A DNA stretch of 64,000 nucleotides. Origin: Halopelagius fulvigenes. Lineage in GTDB: Archaea > Halobacteriota > Halobacteria > Halobacteriales > Haloferacaceae. The notes beneath the pieces were generated by a model that saw only the letters and a list, made by a program, of their open reading frames with translations, searched no databases and was not told the DNA's origin. Shown piece after piece: positions 24,145 to 31,930 of this stretch. The DNA lies in assembly GCF_042662625.1 (NCBI RefSeq), contig NZ_JBHSXH010000015.1, positions 1,302,001 through 1,366,000 on the forward strand. The letters are read 5' to 3'. The translations under genes and the position numbers were made by a program. The number at the start of each line of letters is the position of its first letter. Position 1 is the stretch's first letter.

Positions 24145-25284
24145 ATGTCAGACGACCTAAAGCGGGGGCTGGAAGGCGTTCTCGTCGCCGAGTCGGAGCT
24201 CAGTCACATCGACGGTGATGCCGGTAAGCTCGTCTACCGGGGCTATACGATCGAAGACCTGGCCCGCAACGCGTCGTACGAGGAGGTCGTCTACCTCCTG
24301 TGGCACGGAGAACTCCCGTCGCGTTCGGAGCTGGAGACGTTCGAAGAGCAGATGACCGCCGAACGGACGCTCGACGAGGACGTCTTAGACCAGGTTCGGA
24401 CGCTCGCCGACGCCGACGAGGTTCCGATGGCGGCGCTTCGGAGCGTCGTCTCGTCGCTGTCGGCGCACGACGACGACGCCACCTTCGAGGACGTGGCGGA
24501 CGAGGAGGCCAACGTCCGGAAGGCCCGCCGCATCACCTCGAAGATTCCGACGGCGCTGGCCGCGTTCAATCGCCTCCGCAACGGTGAGGAACCGGTCGAA
24601 CCGCGCGAGGACCTCGGCCACGCGGCGAACTTCCTCTACATGCTCAACGACGAGGAACCAGACGAGGTGCTCGCGGAGACGTTCGACATGGCGTTGGTCC
24701 TCCACGCCGACCACGGCCTGAACGCCTCGACGTTCTCGGCGATGGTCACCGCCTCCACGCTCTCGGACATGCACAGCGCCGTCACGAGCGCCATCGGCAC
24801 GCTCGCGGGGTCGCTCCACGGCGGGGCCAACGCGAACGTGATGAAGATGCTCAAGGAGATAGACGAGAGCGACAAGAACCCGACGAAGTGGGTCACGGAC
24901 GCCCTCGAGGAGGGCCGCCGCGTCCCCGGATTCGGACACCGCGTCTACAACGTGAAGGACCCGCGCGCGAAGATTCTCGGCGAGAAGTCCGAGGAACTCG
25001 GCGAGGCGGCGGGCGACATGAAGTGGTACGACTACTCGGTCGCGATCGAGGAGTACATCACGGAGGAGAAGGGCCTCGCGCCGAACGTGGACTTCTACTC
25101 CGCGTCGACGTACTACCAGATGGGCATCCCGGTCGATATCTACACGCCCATCTTCGCGATGTCCCGCGTCGCGGGGTGGACGGCGCACGTCCTCGAACAG
25201 TACGAGGACAACCGGCTCATCCGCCCCCGCGCGCGCTACGTCGGCCCGACGGACCAGACGTTCCCCGACATCGACGAGCGGTAA
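24145..25284 (+). CDS. gltA: Citrate synthase
   Basis: A 379-residue citrate synthase condensing acetyl-CoA with oxaloacetate at the entry of the TCA cycle. Catalytic regions are SLHGGANANVMKML (about 226-239, catalytic His), GFGHRVYNVKDPRAKI (about 268-283) and VDFYSASTYYQMGIP (about 315-329, catalytic Asp equivalent). The length is that of the short archaeal/Gram-positive type; methylcitrate activity cannot be excluded. It has its own promoter, divergent from the TrkA-C gene. Confidence 0.97.
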   Translation: MSDDLKRGLEGVLVAESELSHIDGDAGKLVYRGYTIEDLARNASYEEVVYLLWHGELPSRSELETFEEQMTAERTLDEDVLDQVRTLADADEVPMAALRSVVSSLSAHDDDATFEDVADEEANVRKARRITSKIPTALAAFNRLRNGEEPVEPREDLGHAANFLYMLNDEEPDEVLAETFDMALVLHADHGLNASTFSAMVTASTLSDMHSAVTSAIGTLAGSLHGGANANVMKMLKEIDESDKNPTKWVTDALEEGRRVPGFGHRVYNVKDPRAKILGEKSEELGEAAGDMKWYDYSVAIEEYITEEKGLAPNVDFYSASTYYQMGIPVDIYTPIFAMSRVAGWTAHVLEQYEDNRLIRPRARYVGPTDQTFPDIDER

Positions 25285-25536
25285 GGTCCGCCTTCCCCGC
25301 TCGATTCGACCTCACTCCTCTTCTCGCCGCACGGGAACGTACGACCGCCCGGCACCGCTACCGAGAATTCACTCTCTCGTCGTCAGTTTCCGCGCCGCGC
25401 CGTCCTTCCGCGGATGTCGAGGCGTTCCTCCGTCGTCTGGAAGTAGTTGACCACCGTCACCGGAAGATGCCGCCGACGGTGTTCCCGGGGAGGACGGGCA
25501 ACGCGAACCCGACCAGACCGGCGAGGGGCGCGGGCC

Positions 25537-26937
25537 TCAGCCGTCGGCGTCGACGCTCCCGCGTTCGCGCAGGAGGCCCTCGGCCGTCCCGGCCCAGTCG
25601 GCGCGGGCGAACGCCGCGACGGCGAACAGCCCCATCCAGAGGTACGCGAGGAAGACGCCGGCGTAGACGCCGAACAGGCCGAGCCCCAACTGCTCGACGG
25701 CGAGGTAGGAGAAGCCCACGAAGAAGCCGAACATGCCAGTGACGCGAGCGAGGAAGGGGAGGCGAGTCGCGCCCGCGCCCTGTAGCGCGCCGGAGAGCGC
25801 GACGAACACCGCGAGCATCGGCGCGGAGAGGCCGTAGACGACGGCGAACTCCGCCGCGTACGTGAGCGCTTCGGGCGACCCGCCGAAACCCAAGACGGAG
25901 ACGACCGAGTCCGCGAACGCCGCGAGGACGACGCCGATGACGCCGACGGAACACAGAGAGAGGGCGGCGGTGGCCCACCCCTCGTACCGCGCGACGGACT
26001 CCTCGCCGCGCCCCAACGCTTGGCCGACGAGGATGCTCCCCGCGACGTTGTACCCGCGGGAGAGCGGACTCGTCACCTGCTGGTACACCCGGCGGCCGAC
26101 CTGAAAGCCGGCGTTGATAACGTCGCCCGATGCCGCGCCCGCACTTCCGAGCGAGAGCAACAGCGCGTTGAACGGGAACTCCGCGAGTTCGGTGGCGAAC
26201 CCCTCCGCCGCCCGCGGAAGCGCGACGCCGACGAGCTGCGCGGCCACCGTCCGGTCCGTCGGGCGTGCGAAGGCGACGGGCGAATCCGGGCGGTAGATGG
26301 CCGCGACGAGCAGTCCCGCCGAGAGGACGTTCGCCGCCGACGTGGCGAGGCCGACGCCGAAGACGCCCCACCGCGGGAGGACGGCGACGCCGAAGCCGAG
26401 TCCGACCGACAGGGCGACGTTGACGCCGTTGGCGAGGACGTTGACGTACATCGGCGTCCGGGTGTCGCCCAGTCCCTGCAACGCACGCGCGCCGACGAGT
26501 GCGACGTGGCGCGCGGGCGCGGTGGCGAAGACGACGGCGAGGTACGTCCCGCCGAGGCGCACCGCCTCGTCGCTGGCGGGGAACAGCCCCACCGCCCACT
26601 CCGAGAAGAGGACGCCGAAGGCGACGAACGGGACGCCGGTGAGGAAGGCGATACCCAGCGCCTGCGTCACCGCCTCGTCGCGGTTCGCCTCGGCACCGCT
26701 CCCGGTGTCCTGACTGGAGAGCGCGATCGCGGCCCCGCCGAGGCCGAGGCCGATTCTCAGCGGGAACCGCGCGAACAGGTCGGCCAGACCGATGGCGACG
26801 ACGGCGGCGGGCGACAGCGCGGCGGTGACGAGGATGTCCACCGTCCGCATCAGCGTCCGCGTGGTCTGTTCGGCCATCACCGGCCACGCGAGCGAGAACA
26901 CGCGACGCCAGACGCCGCGGAGTCGCTCGAAGTCCAT
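25537..26937 (-). CDS. MATE-family efflux transporter
   Basis: A 466-residue multidrug/toxic-compound exporter of the MATE family, driven by Na+ or H+. Twelve hydrophobic segments occur in two homologous halves. Family elements include PVMAEQTTRTLMRTVDILV near residue 20, the ALQGLGDTRTPMYVNVLANG block near 168, and the second-half ALQGAGATRLPFLARV near 387. The gene is monocistronic with an intergenic 252 bases after it (25285-25536) in which I see nothing else. Confidence 0.92.
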   Translation of the reverse strand: MDFERLRGVWRRVFSLAWPVMAEQTTRTLMRTVDILVTAALSPAAVVAIGLADLFARFPLRIGLGLGGAAIALSSQDTGSGAEANRDEAVTQALGIAFLTGVPFVAFGVLFSEWAVGLFPASDEAVRLGGTYLAVVFATAPARHVALVGARALQGLGDTRTPMYVNVLANGVNVALSVGLGFGVAVLPRWGVFGVGLATSAANVLSAGLLVAAIYRPDSPVAFARPTDRTVAAQLVGVALPRAAEGFATELAEFPFNALLLSLGSAGAASGDVINAGFQVGRRVYQQVTSPLSRGYNVAGSILVGQALGRGEESVARYEGWATAALSLCSVGVIGVVLAAFADSVVSVLGFGGSPEALTYAAEFAVVYGLSAPMLAVFVALSGALQGAGATRLPFLARVTGMFGFFVGFSYLAVEQLGLGLFGVYAGVFLAYLWMGLFAVAAFARADWAGTAEGLLRERGSVDADG

Positions 26938-27022
26938 GCTGGAACGTGCGCCGTGGGATGCTTGACCTTACCGAAAGGGGAATGCCGAGCGAACTTTGTC
27001 CGTCCGCGCCGACGCCCCCGCC

Positions 27023-27481
27023 GTGACCGATGTGTTCGTCTACGGGACCCTGACGGACCCCGACCGAGTCGCATCGCTCCTCGACGAGTGGTCGTTCGGA
27101 CCGGACGCCCGCCTCCTCGGACTCCACCGCGCCGAGGGGGAGTACCCGACGCTCCTCCCCGGCGGGTCCGTCGAGGGGCGCGTCCTCCGGACGGACGAAC
27201 TACCGACGCTCGACCGGTACGAGGGCGTCGCCTCCGGCCTCTACGTCCGCATGAACGTCCCCTACGCGGACGACGCGGGTACGGGCGGCGACGGCGACTC
27301 GTCCGGCGCGCGCGGCGGCGCGGCGGACTCCGCGGCGGTGTACGTCGGCGACCCCGCCCGTCTCGGCGTGGACGAGGACGCCGAATGGCCGGATTCGGGC
27401 GATTTCGCGACCCGAGTCCGCCGATTCGTCGCCGAGGAACGCGTCGTCGTAAAACCGACAGAGAATGTATCGGACGTGTGA
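27023..27481 (+). CDS. Gamma-glutamylcyclotransferase-like protein
   Basis: A 152-residue GGCT/AIG2-like protein. The substrate loop is VFVYGTLTDPD at the N-terminus, and the core ends with LDRYEGVASGLYVRMNV. Family members cyclise gamma-glutamyl amines to 5-oxoproline; haloarchaea make gamma-glutamylcysteine, a possible link. A glycine/serine-rich insert (about 92-108) is unusual. The GTG at 27023 begins exactly at the family N-terminus; nine further in-frame codons upstream are not conserved. Confidence 0.8.
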   Translation: MTDVFVYGTLTDPDRVASLLDEWSFGPDARLLGLHRAEGEYPTLLPGGSVEGRVLRTDELPTLDRYEGVASGLYVRMNVPYADDAGTGGDGDSSGARGGAADSAAVYVGDPARLGVDEDAEWPDSGDFATRVRRFVAEERVVVKPTENVSDV

Positions 27482-27745
27482 ATGACGACCGTCAGACGGC
27501 GCGTTCATCCCGCCGCCGTCCTGCGATTTCACTTTCGGTCCGGGTACATGATGTTTATATACCACGCGAACCGAAGAACAGATGCACGTCACACGCGTGC
27601 ATTCCCCCCTTTCCCCCTTCTACGCGTCCCGAGCGGCGGCCGCGTCCCGACTCGGCGGCGTTCAGCGGCCGACGCCGCCCGGCGGTGCGAACCCGCCGTC
27701 TCGACGCCCCAAAACGGTTAACCGAGACGGCGGGGAACCGCAATC
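27482..27745. other. Leader region upstream of threonine dehydratase
   Basis: A 264-base region holding the orphan TATA box (27553-27560), a short stem GCACG/CGTGC (27584-27600), a pyrimidine-rich stretch (27603-27622) and a second weak TATA-like patch (aaaacggttaacc, 27711-27723) close to the start codon at 27746. An open frame from 27582 overlaps the gene out of frame and does not look like a protein. Confidence 0.45.
27553..27560 (+). promoter_or_regulatory. Strong TATA box with no matching gene start
   Basis: TTTATATA is one of the best core promoters in the window, but the next recognised gene (27746) begins 185 bases later. Transcription should start near 27583, next to an ATG at 27582. 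It may drive a long leader for the threonine dehydratase gene or a small RNA. Confidence 0.55.
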
Positions 27746-28957
27746 ATGCTCTCGCTCTCGGACATTACTGCGGCCCGCGACCGAATCGAGGACGTGGCGA
27801 AGCGGACACCGTTGGACTACTCGCACACGTTCTCGGAGATGACGGGCGCGGAGGTGCACCTGAAACTGGAGAACTTCCAGCGGACGGGGGCGTTCAAGAT
27901 TCGCGGCGCGATGAACTGCATCGCCACCCTCTCGGACGACCAGAAGGCGGCGGGCGTGGTGACGGCGAGTGCCGGAAACCACGCGCAGGGCGTCGCACTC
28001 GCGGCGACGCGGGCGGGCGTGAACTCGAAGATAGTGATGCCGAAGCACGCGCCCATCTCGAAGGTGAAGGCGACGGAACGCTACGGCGGCGAAACCGTCC
28101 TCCACGGCGCGGACTACGACGAGGCGCAGGCGAAGGCCCACGAGATAGAGAGCGAGGAGGGCCGGACGTACGTCCACGCCTTCGACGACCCCGCCGTGAT
28201 GGCCGGACAGGGGACCATCGGCCTCGAAATCGTCGAGGACTGCCCCGAACTCGACACCGTGGTCGTCCCCATCGGCGGCGGCGGCCTCATCGCGGGCATC
28301 GCCACCGCGGTGAAGGCGCACAACCCCGACGCGCGCGTCGTCGGCGTGCAGGCGGACGGTGCCTCCTCGGCGGCCGATTCGCTCCAGAAGGGGTCGATTC
28401 ACGAACTCGACAGCGTCGAGACCATCGCCGACGGCATCGCCACCCGACGGGTCGGCGAGACGCCGTTCGACGTCATCCGAGCGCACGTGGACGAGGTGGT
28501 GACCGTCTCCGACGAGGAGATAGCCGTCACGCTGACGTACCTGCTGGAACGGTCGAAGACGCTGGTCGAGGGCGCGGGGGCCGTCGCCCTCGCGGCCCTC
28601 CTGTTCGAGGCGTTCGACTACGAGGAGGGCGAGGTGATCGTCCCGACGCTCTCGGGCGGGAACATCGACCTCAACCAACTGACGACGGTCATCATGCGCG
28701 GGTTGGTCGAGACGGGGCGGTACCTGAAGATTCGGACCGTGCTGAAGGATCGCCCCGGCGCGCTACAGGACCTCATCTCCGTCCTCGCGGACGCCCAAGC
28801 GAACATCTACGCCATCCAGCACGACCGAACCTCGCGGAACATCTCGATGAACGAGGCGGACGTGGAACTCGACTTGGAGACGAAGGGCTACGACCACGTC
28901 GAGGAACTCCTCGACGCCCTCCGCGAACGCGGGTACGAGGTGGACGTCCTCGTCTGA
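27746..28957 (+). CDS. ilvA: Threonine dehydratase (threonine ammonia-lyase)
   Basis: A 403-residue PLP enzyme converting threonine to 2-oxobutanoate and ammonia. PLP Lys51 is in GAFKIRGAMN; the phosphate-binding glycine loop VVPIGGGGLIAGIA is near residue 172; VTASAGNHAQGVALAA is at about 71. A single ACT domain (about 330-403, LKDRPGALQDLISVLA) suggests amino-acid control, as in short catabolic/biosynthetic forms. Downstream, an antiparallel SDR gene and then RidA follow; RidA clears the reactive enamine/imine this enzyme releases. Confidence 0.95.
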   Translation: MLSLSDITAARDRIEDVAKRTPLDYSHTFSEMTGAEVHLKLENFQRTGAFKIRGAMNCIATLSDDQKAAGVVTASAGNHAQGVALAATRAGVNSKIVMPKHAPISKVKATERYGGETVLHGADYDEAQAKAHEIESEEGRTYVHAFDDPAVMAGQGTIGLEIVEDCPELDTVVVPIGGGGLIAGIATAVKAHNPDARVVGVQADGASSAADSLQKGSIHELDSVETIADGIATRRVGETPFDVIRAHVDEVVTVSDEEIAVTLTYLLERSKTLVEGAGAVALAALLFEAFDYEEGEVIVPTLSGGNIDLNQLTTVIMRGLVETGRYLKIRTVLKDRPGALQDLISVLADAQANIYAIQHDRTSRNISMNEADVELDLETKGYDHVEELLDALRERGYEVDVLV

Positions 28958-28967
28958 TTCGCCGCCC

Positions 28968-29822
28968 TCACTCGTACGTGCCGAGGTGGCCGCCGTCCCA
29001 CGTCATGTCCGCGCCGTTGAGGTGTTGGCCGTGCTTCGAGAAGCCGAAGACGTACAGGTTCGCCACTTGAATCGGACGCATCATGTCCTTCACGCGCGAC
29101 CCGCCAAGCATCACGTCCTCGACGACTTCCTCCTCCGAGATTCCGCGTTCCTTCGCCGTGTCGGGTATCTGCCCTTCGACCAACGGCGTCGAGACGTAAC
29201 TGGTCGAGACGGTGAAGGCGCGGAGGGTGCCCTCCCCCTCGGCGGCGATGGACTTCGTGAGGCCGCGCAGGGCGAACTTCGAGGTGATGTAGGCCGCCTT
29301 GTCCTGCGTGGCGACGTGGCCGTGGATGGAGCACATGTTTCCTATCGCGCCGACGCCGTCGTCCGTCTCTCGAATGTGCGGCATCACGAGTTTCGACAGG
29401 AGGAACGGCGCGCGGACCATCACCCCGTGCATCGCGTCGTAGACGTCCATCGGGAACTCGTCGAGGGGCGAGATGTGCTGCATCCCGGCGATGTTCGCGA
29501 GGTACCGGACGTCGCCGTGCGTCGCCGCCTCCTCCACCAACGCCCGCATCTCGTCGTCGTCCGTCAGGTCCGCTTCGACGGTGACCACCTCGCCGGGCGC
29601 GCCCATCTCGTCTTCGACGAGCGCTTTCATCGAGTCGAGTCCGTCGCCGTCCACGTCGGTGCCGACGACGGTGAGGCCGTTCATCGCCATCGCGGCGGCC
29701 GTCGCCCGGCCGATTCCCGACGCCGCGCCCGTCACGAGACAGACGCTCTCCGGGCCGAAGCGGTCGTCCTTTAACACCAGTACGTCGTCCGCGCCGAAGT
29801 CTACCGTAGCGGGGTCCGCCAT
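28968..29822 (-). CDS. Short-chain dehydrogenase/reductase, 3-hydroxybutyrate dehydrogenase-like
   Basis: A 284-residue classical SDR. The NAD(P) motif is TGAASGIGRATAAAMA (about 32-47), the NAG-equivalent is ANIAGMQH, catalytic Ser is in CSIHGHVATQ and the Tyr/Lys pair in AAYITSKFALRG. Composition and the QHISPLDEFP block resemble D-3-hydroxybutyrate dehydrogenases, so a role in hydroxybutyrate or polyhydroxyalkanoate turnover is possible but not certain. The ATG at 29822 is preferred; a GTG at 29831 would add three residues. It converges with ilvA, with only 10 bases between them. Confidence 0.82.
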   Translation of the reverse strand: MADPATVDFGADDVLVLKDDRFGPESVCLVTGAASGIGRATAAAMAMNGLTVVGTDVDGDGLDSMKALVEDEMGAPGEVVTVEADLTDDDEMRALVEEAATHGDVRYLANIAGMQHISPLDEFPMDVYDAMHGVMVRAPFLLSKLVMPHIRETDDGVGAIGNMCSIHGHVATQDKAAYITSKFALRGLTKSIAAEGEGTLRAFTVSTSYVSTPLVEGQIPDTAKERGISEEEVVEDVMLGGSRVKDMMRPIQVANLYVFGFSKHGQHLNGADMTWDGGHLGTYE

Positions 29823-29962
29823 GGGAGACACTCACGGGCGAGAGCGGTATCAATCTGCGCGTGTCGCCGCCTCGGAGCGTCTCGACGTTCTCATCGGGGA
29901 GACAGTGTTCCGTCCTCGGGAGTTCTCTCGGTTTTAAGTCGCCCGACGCCGACGCATCGCCC

Positions 29963-30358
29963 ATGAAGCGCATCATCAGCACGGACGAGGCACCCGCCGC
30001 GGTGGGCGCGTACAGTCAGGCGACGACGAACGGGTCGCTGGTGTTCACGGCGGGGCAGATTCCGCTGACGCCGGACGGCGAGTTGCTGGACGACGCGGAC
30101 ATCGCGACGCAGACGGAACAGGCCCTCGACAACGTGATGGCGATTCTCGACGCGGAGGGCGCGACGGCGGCGGACGTGTTGAAGGTGAGCGTCTTCCTCG
30201 ACGACATCGAGGACTTCGAGGAGATGAACGAGACGTACGCGGGGTACTTCGAGTCGGAACCGCCGGCCCGAAGCGCCGTCGAGGTGGCGAACCTGCCGAA
30301 GGGCGTCGGCGTCGAGATAGAGGCCATCGCGGACGTAGACGACAGTACGTCCGAGTGA
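29963..30358 (+). CDS. ridA: RidA-family 2-iminobutanoate/2-iminopropanoate deaminase
   Basis: A 131-residue RidA (YjgF/UK114) protein. It hydrolyses the imines released by threonine and serine dehydratases to ketoacids, protecting PLP enzymes. The family features are GAYSQA near residue 15, the GQIPLTPDGEL block, and Arg103 in PPARSAVEVANLPKG, the substrate carboxylate ligand. It starts at ATG 29963 with a TATA-like ggttttaa (29930-29937). Its stop codon overlaps the start of the next small gene (GTGA). Confidence 0.93.
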   Translation: MKRIISTDEAPAAVGAYSQATTNGSLVFTAGQIPLTPDGELLDDADIATQTEQALDNVMAILDAEGATAADVLKVSVFLDDIEDFEEMNETYAGYFESEPPARSAVEVANLPKGVGVEIEAIADVDDSTSE

Positions 30359-30567
30359 GCGTGCGGCCGCGAACGAAGTCCGCGCTCCTCTGGGGCGCTA
30401 TCGGCTGTTTCAGTTTCCTCGTCGTCCTGCAGACGTACCGCCTCCTCGTGGGGCCGTTGTCGTTCGGCGTCCTCGGATCCCTCGGCGTCGGCGTCGTCGT
30501 CGGCGTCGTCGTCTCGGGTGTGACGTACGCCACCGAACGGCGTATCGCCGAGAAAGGAAGGACTTAA
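30355..30567 (+). CDS. Small two-helix membrane protein coupled to ridA
   Basis: A 70-residue protein with a GTG start inside the ridA stop (GTGA overlap), which implies translational coupling. Two hydrophobic helices (about 10-28 and 33-55) are flanked by basic ends (SVRPRTK and ERRIAEKGRT). No family is recognised. The coupling suggests a shared transcript rather than a shared pathway. Confidence 0.65.
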   Translation: MSVRPRTKSALLWGAIGCFSFLVVLQTYRLLVGPLSFGVLGSLGVGVVVGVVVSGVTYATERRIAEKGRT

Positions 30568-30569
30568 AC
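30562..30569 (+). promoter_or_regulatory. TATA box of tRNA-Ser
   Basis: ACTTAAAC lies 28-35 bases before the first base of the tRNA at 30597. Confidence 0.6.
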
Positions 30570-30596
30570 TACTCAACGGGATACGTTGAACCGGAA

Positions 30597-30677
30597 GCCG
30601 GGATGGCCGAGTGGTAAGGCGCACGCCTGGAAAGCGTGTTCCCTTTGGGATCCAGGGTTCAAATCCCTGTCCCGGCG
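30597..30677 (+). tRNA. tRNA-Ser, anticodon GGA
   Basis: The 7-base acceptor stem GCCGGGA (30597-30603) pairs with TCCCGGC (30670-30676), with discriminator G at 30677. The anticodon arm CACGC-ctGGAaa-GCGTG reads GGA, decoding UCC and UCU. The long variable arm (ttccctttgggat) is diagnostic of a serine tRNA, and the T arm CAGGG-ttcaaat-CCCTG is perfect. There is no intron and no encoded CCA. Confidence 0.97.
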
Positions 30678-30732
30678 CTTCTCTAACTTCTAACCCTCCA
30701 GCGAGGCGTCTCGTCGGGAACGGAGAGACGAA

Positions 30733-31716
30733 TCAGTCGTCGGACTCCGGGATGAACGGCCCGTACATCGCCGTTTGATGTGCAATCGTCGCCACGCGGA
30801 GGATGTACGCGCCCAGTATCGCGAGTGGGACGAGTGTCGCGACGATTATCGTCCCCGCGACACCGACGAGGAGGGCGTGCGACAGCGTCAGACCGGCGAT
30901 GTCTCGATAGGAGAAGATGCCGATGGTGGCGATAGTCACCGCGGGGATGCCGGTGTAGACGAGAAGGCGAGACAGGCGCGCCAACTGCCGTTCGACGACC
31001 ACCGTTTTGAGGAACTGTCGCGCGGCGTCGACTTCGACGAACAGTTCGGTGATCTGTTGGAGTTCCTTCGCCGCCTCCGGGTCGAAGTCGGACAGTTCCG
31101 CCCGAATCCGCCGCACATCGTGAAACTGCTCCGAATTACGGTAGTTGAGCATCGTGAGGAACGTCCGAAGCATGCTCGTGCCGTTCGCCGCCAACTCGTC
31201 GTTCGTCCGTTCCGCTTCCCGAATGACCGATTCCGTCACCTCCTCAACGTCGTTCGTCAACCGGTCGTCCGCCCGCGAGTCGTCGAACCGGTCCTGAACT
31301 GTCCTGGCGGCGTCCGCGACGGCGGAGAGAAGCGTCTCGAAGAAGGTGGACGCGTGAGGCGAACTCACCGCGGTCCCCGTTCGCTCCTCGACGCGTTCTC
31401 GAAAGTCCGTGATGTCGGTCCGGCGTTCGTAGAGGTCCTGTATCGAGCCGAACTCGTGAGAGAGGACGATCTGGTTCACGCCGATCGTGATCGGAACGAG
31501 CGTCAAGAGCCCGTTGACGGTGCCGTTGAGGTACCACATCACCCGGTTCGGCGTGGTCACCGTGGCGAGGTCGAGGATTCCGACCGCGAGAAACGCCGCG
31601 CCGATTCCCGAGAGCACGACGAGCGAAACGAGGTGTCGATTCCCCGAGAGCAAGAACCATCGCGCGAATCCCGAAACGGACCGATCATCGGCCGAGTCAG
31701 CTGTCGCTTCCTCCAT
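30733..31716 (-). CDS. Four-helix membrane protein with large helical cytoplasmic domain
   Basis: A 327-residue protein with transmembrane helices at about 28-50, 59-85, 248-267 and 275-305, and a charged alpha-helical domain between (about 90-245). The C-terminus has ATIAHQTAMYGPFIP. I do not recognise a named function; such proteins are known in haloarchaea only as hypothetical. A TATA-like TTTATTCC (31743-31750, minus) lies about 27-34 bases before the ATG, supporting the start. Confidence 0.7.
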   Translation of the reverse strand: MEEATADSADDRSVSGFARWFLLSGNRHLVSLVVLSGIGAAFLAVGILDLATVTTPNRVMWYLNGTVNGLLTLVPITIGVNQIVLSHEFGSIQDLYERRTDITDFRERVEERTGTAVSSPHASTFFETLLSAVADAARTVQDRFDDSRADDRLTNDVEEVTESVIREAERTNDELAANGTSMLRTFLTMLNYRNSEQFHDVRRIRAELSDFDPEAAKELQQITELFVEVDAARQFLKTVVVERQLARLSRLLVYTGIPAVTIATIGIFSYRDIAGLTLSHALLVGVAGTIIVATLVPLAILGAYILRVATIAHQTAMYGPFIPESDD

Positions 31717-31930
31717 ACGGATGTACTATACGCGAGCGCGGAATAAACCTCAAGCACGCGTATACAACCCCGGTGACGGCAGACTGAACGGCGCGTACTG
31801 ACTCGCTGATTCGGGTTTTCGGGTAGTCGAACGGCGGGTGAGCGAACGTCTCGGGGACGAGGTACCGCCGAGCGTCGAGTTCGTCGTTCGACCCACGGGG
31901 CGACTCGAACCGCCGGTCGCCGAGTCGCGT

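Noticed and set aside
25457..25536. Possible short gene between citrate synthase and MATE on the minus strand
   Set aside because: Short fragments such as a GTG-started 25-codon frame exist, but no promoter, family similarity or sensible length supports them.
27582..27842. Possible leader peptide overlapping the ilvA start
   Set aside because: The ATG sits at the predicted transcript start, but the frame has no run of regulatory codons, runs on into ilvA out of frame and looks random. The leader RNA itself remains of interest.
26020..29070. 1016-codon open frame spanning MATE, GGCT and ilvA genes
   Set aside because: It runs across three well-supported genes in a different frame and is composed of Arg/Gly-rich low-complexity sequence, typical of high-GC shadows.
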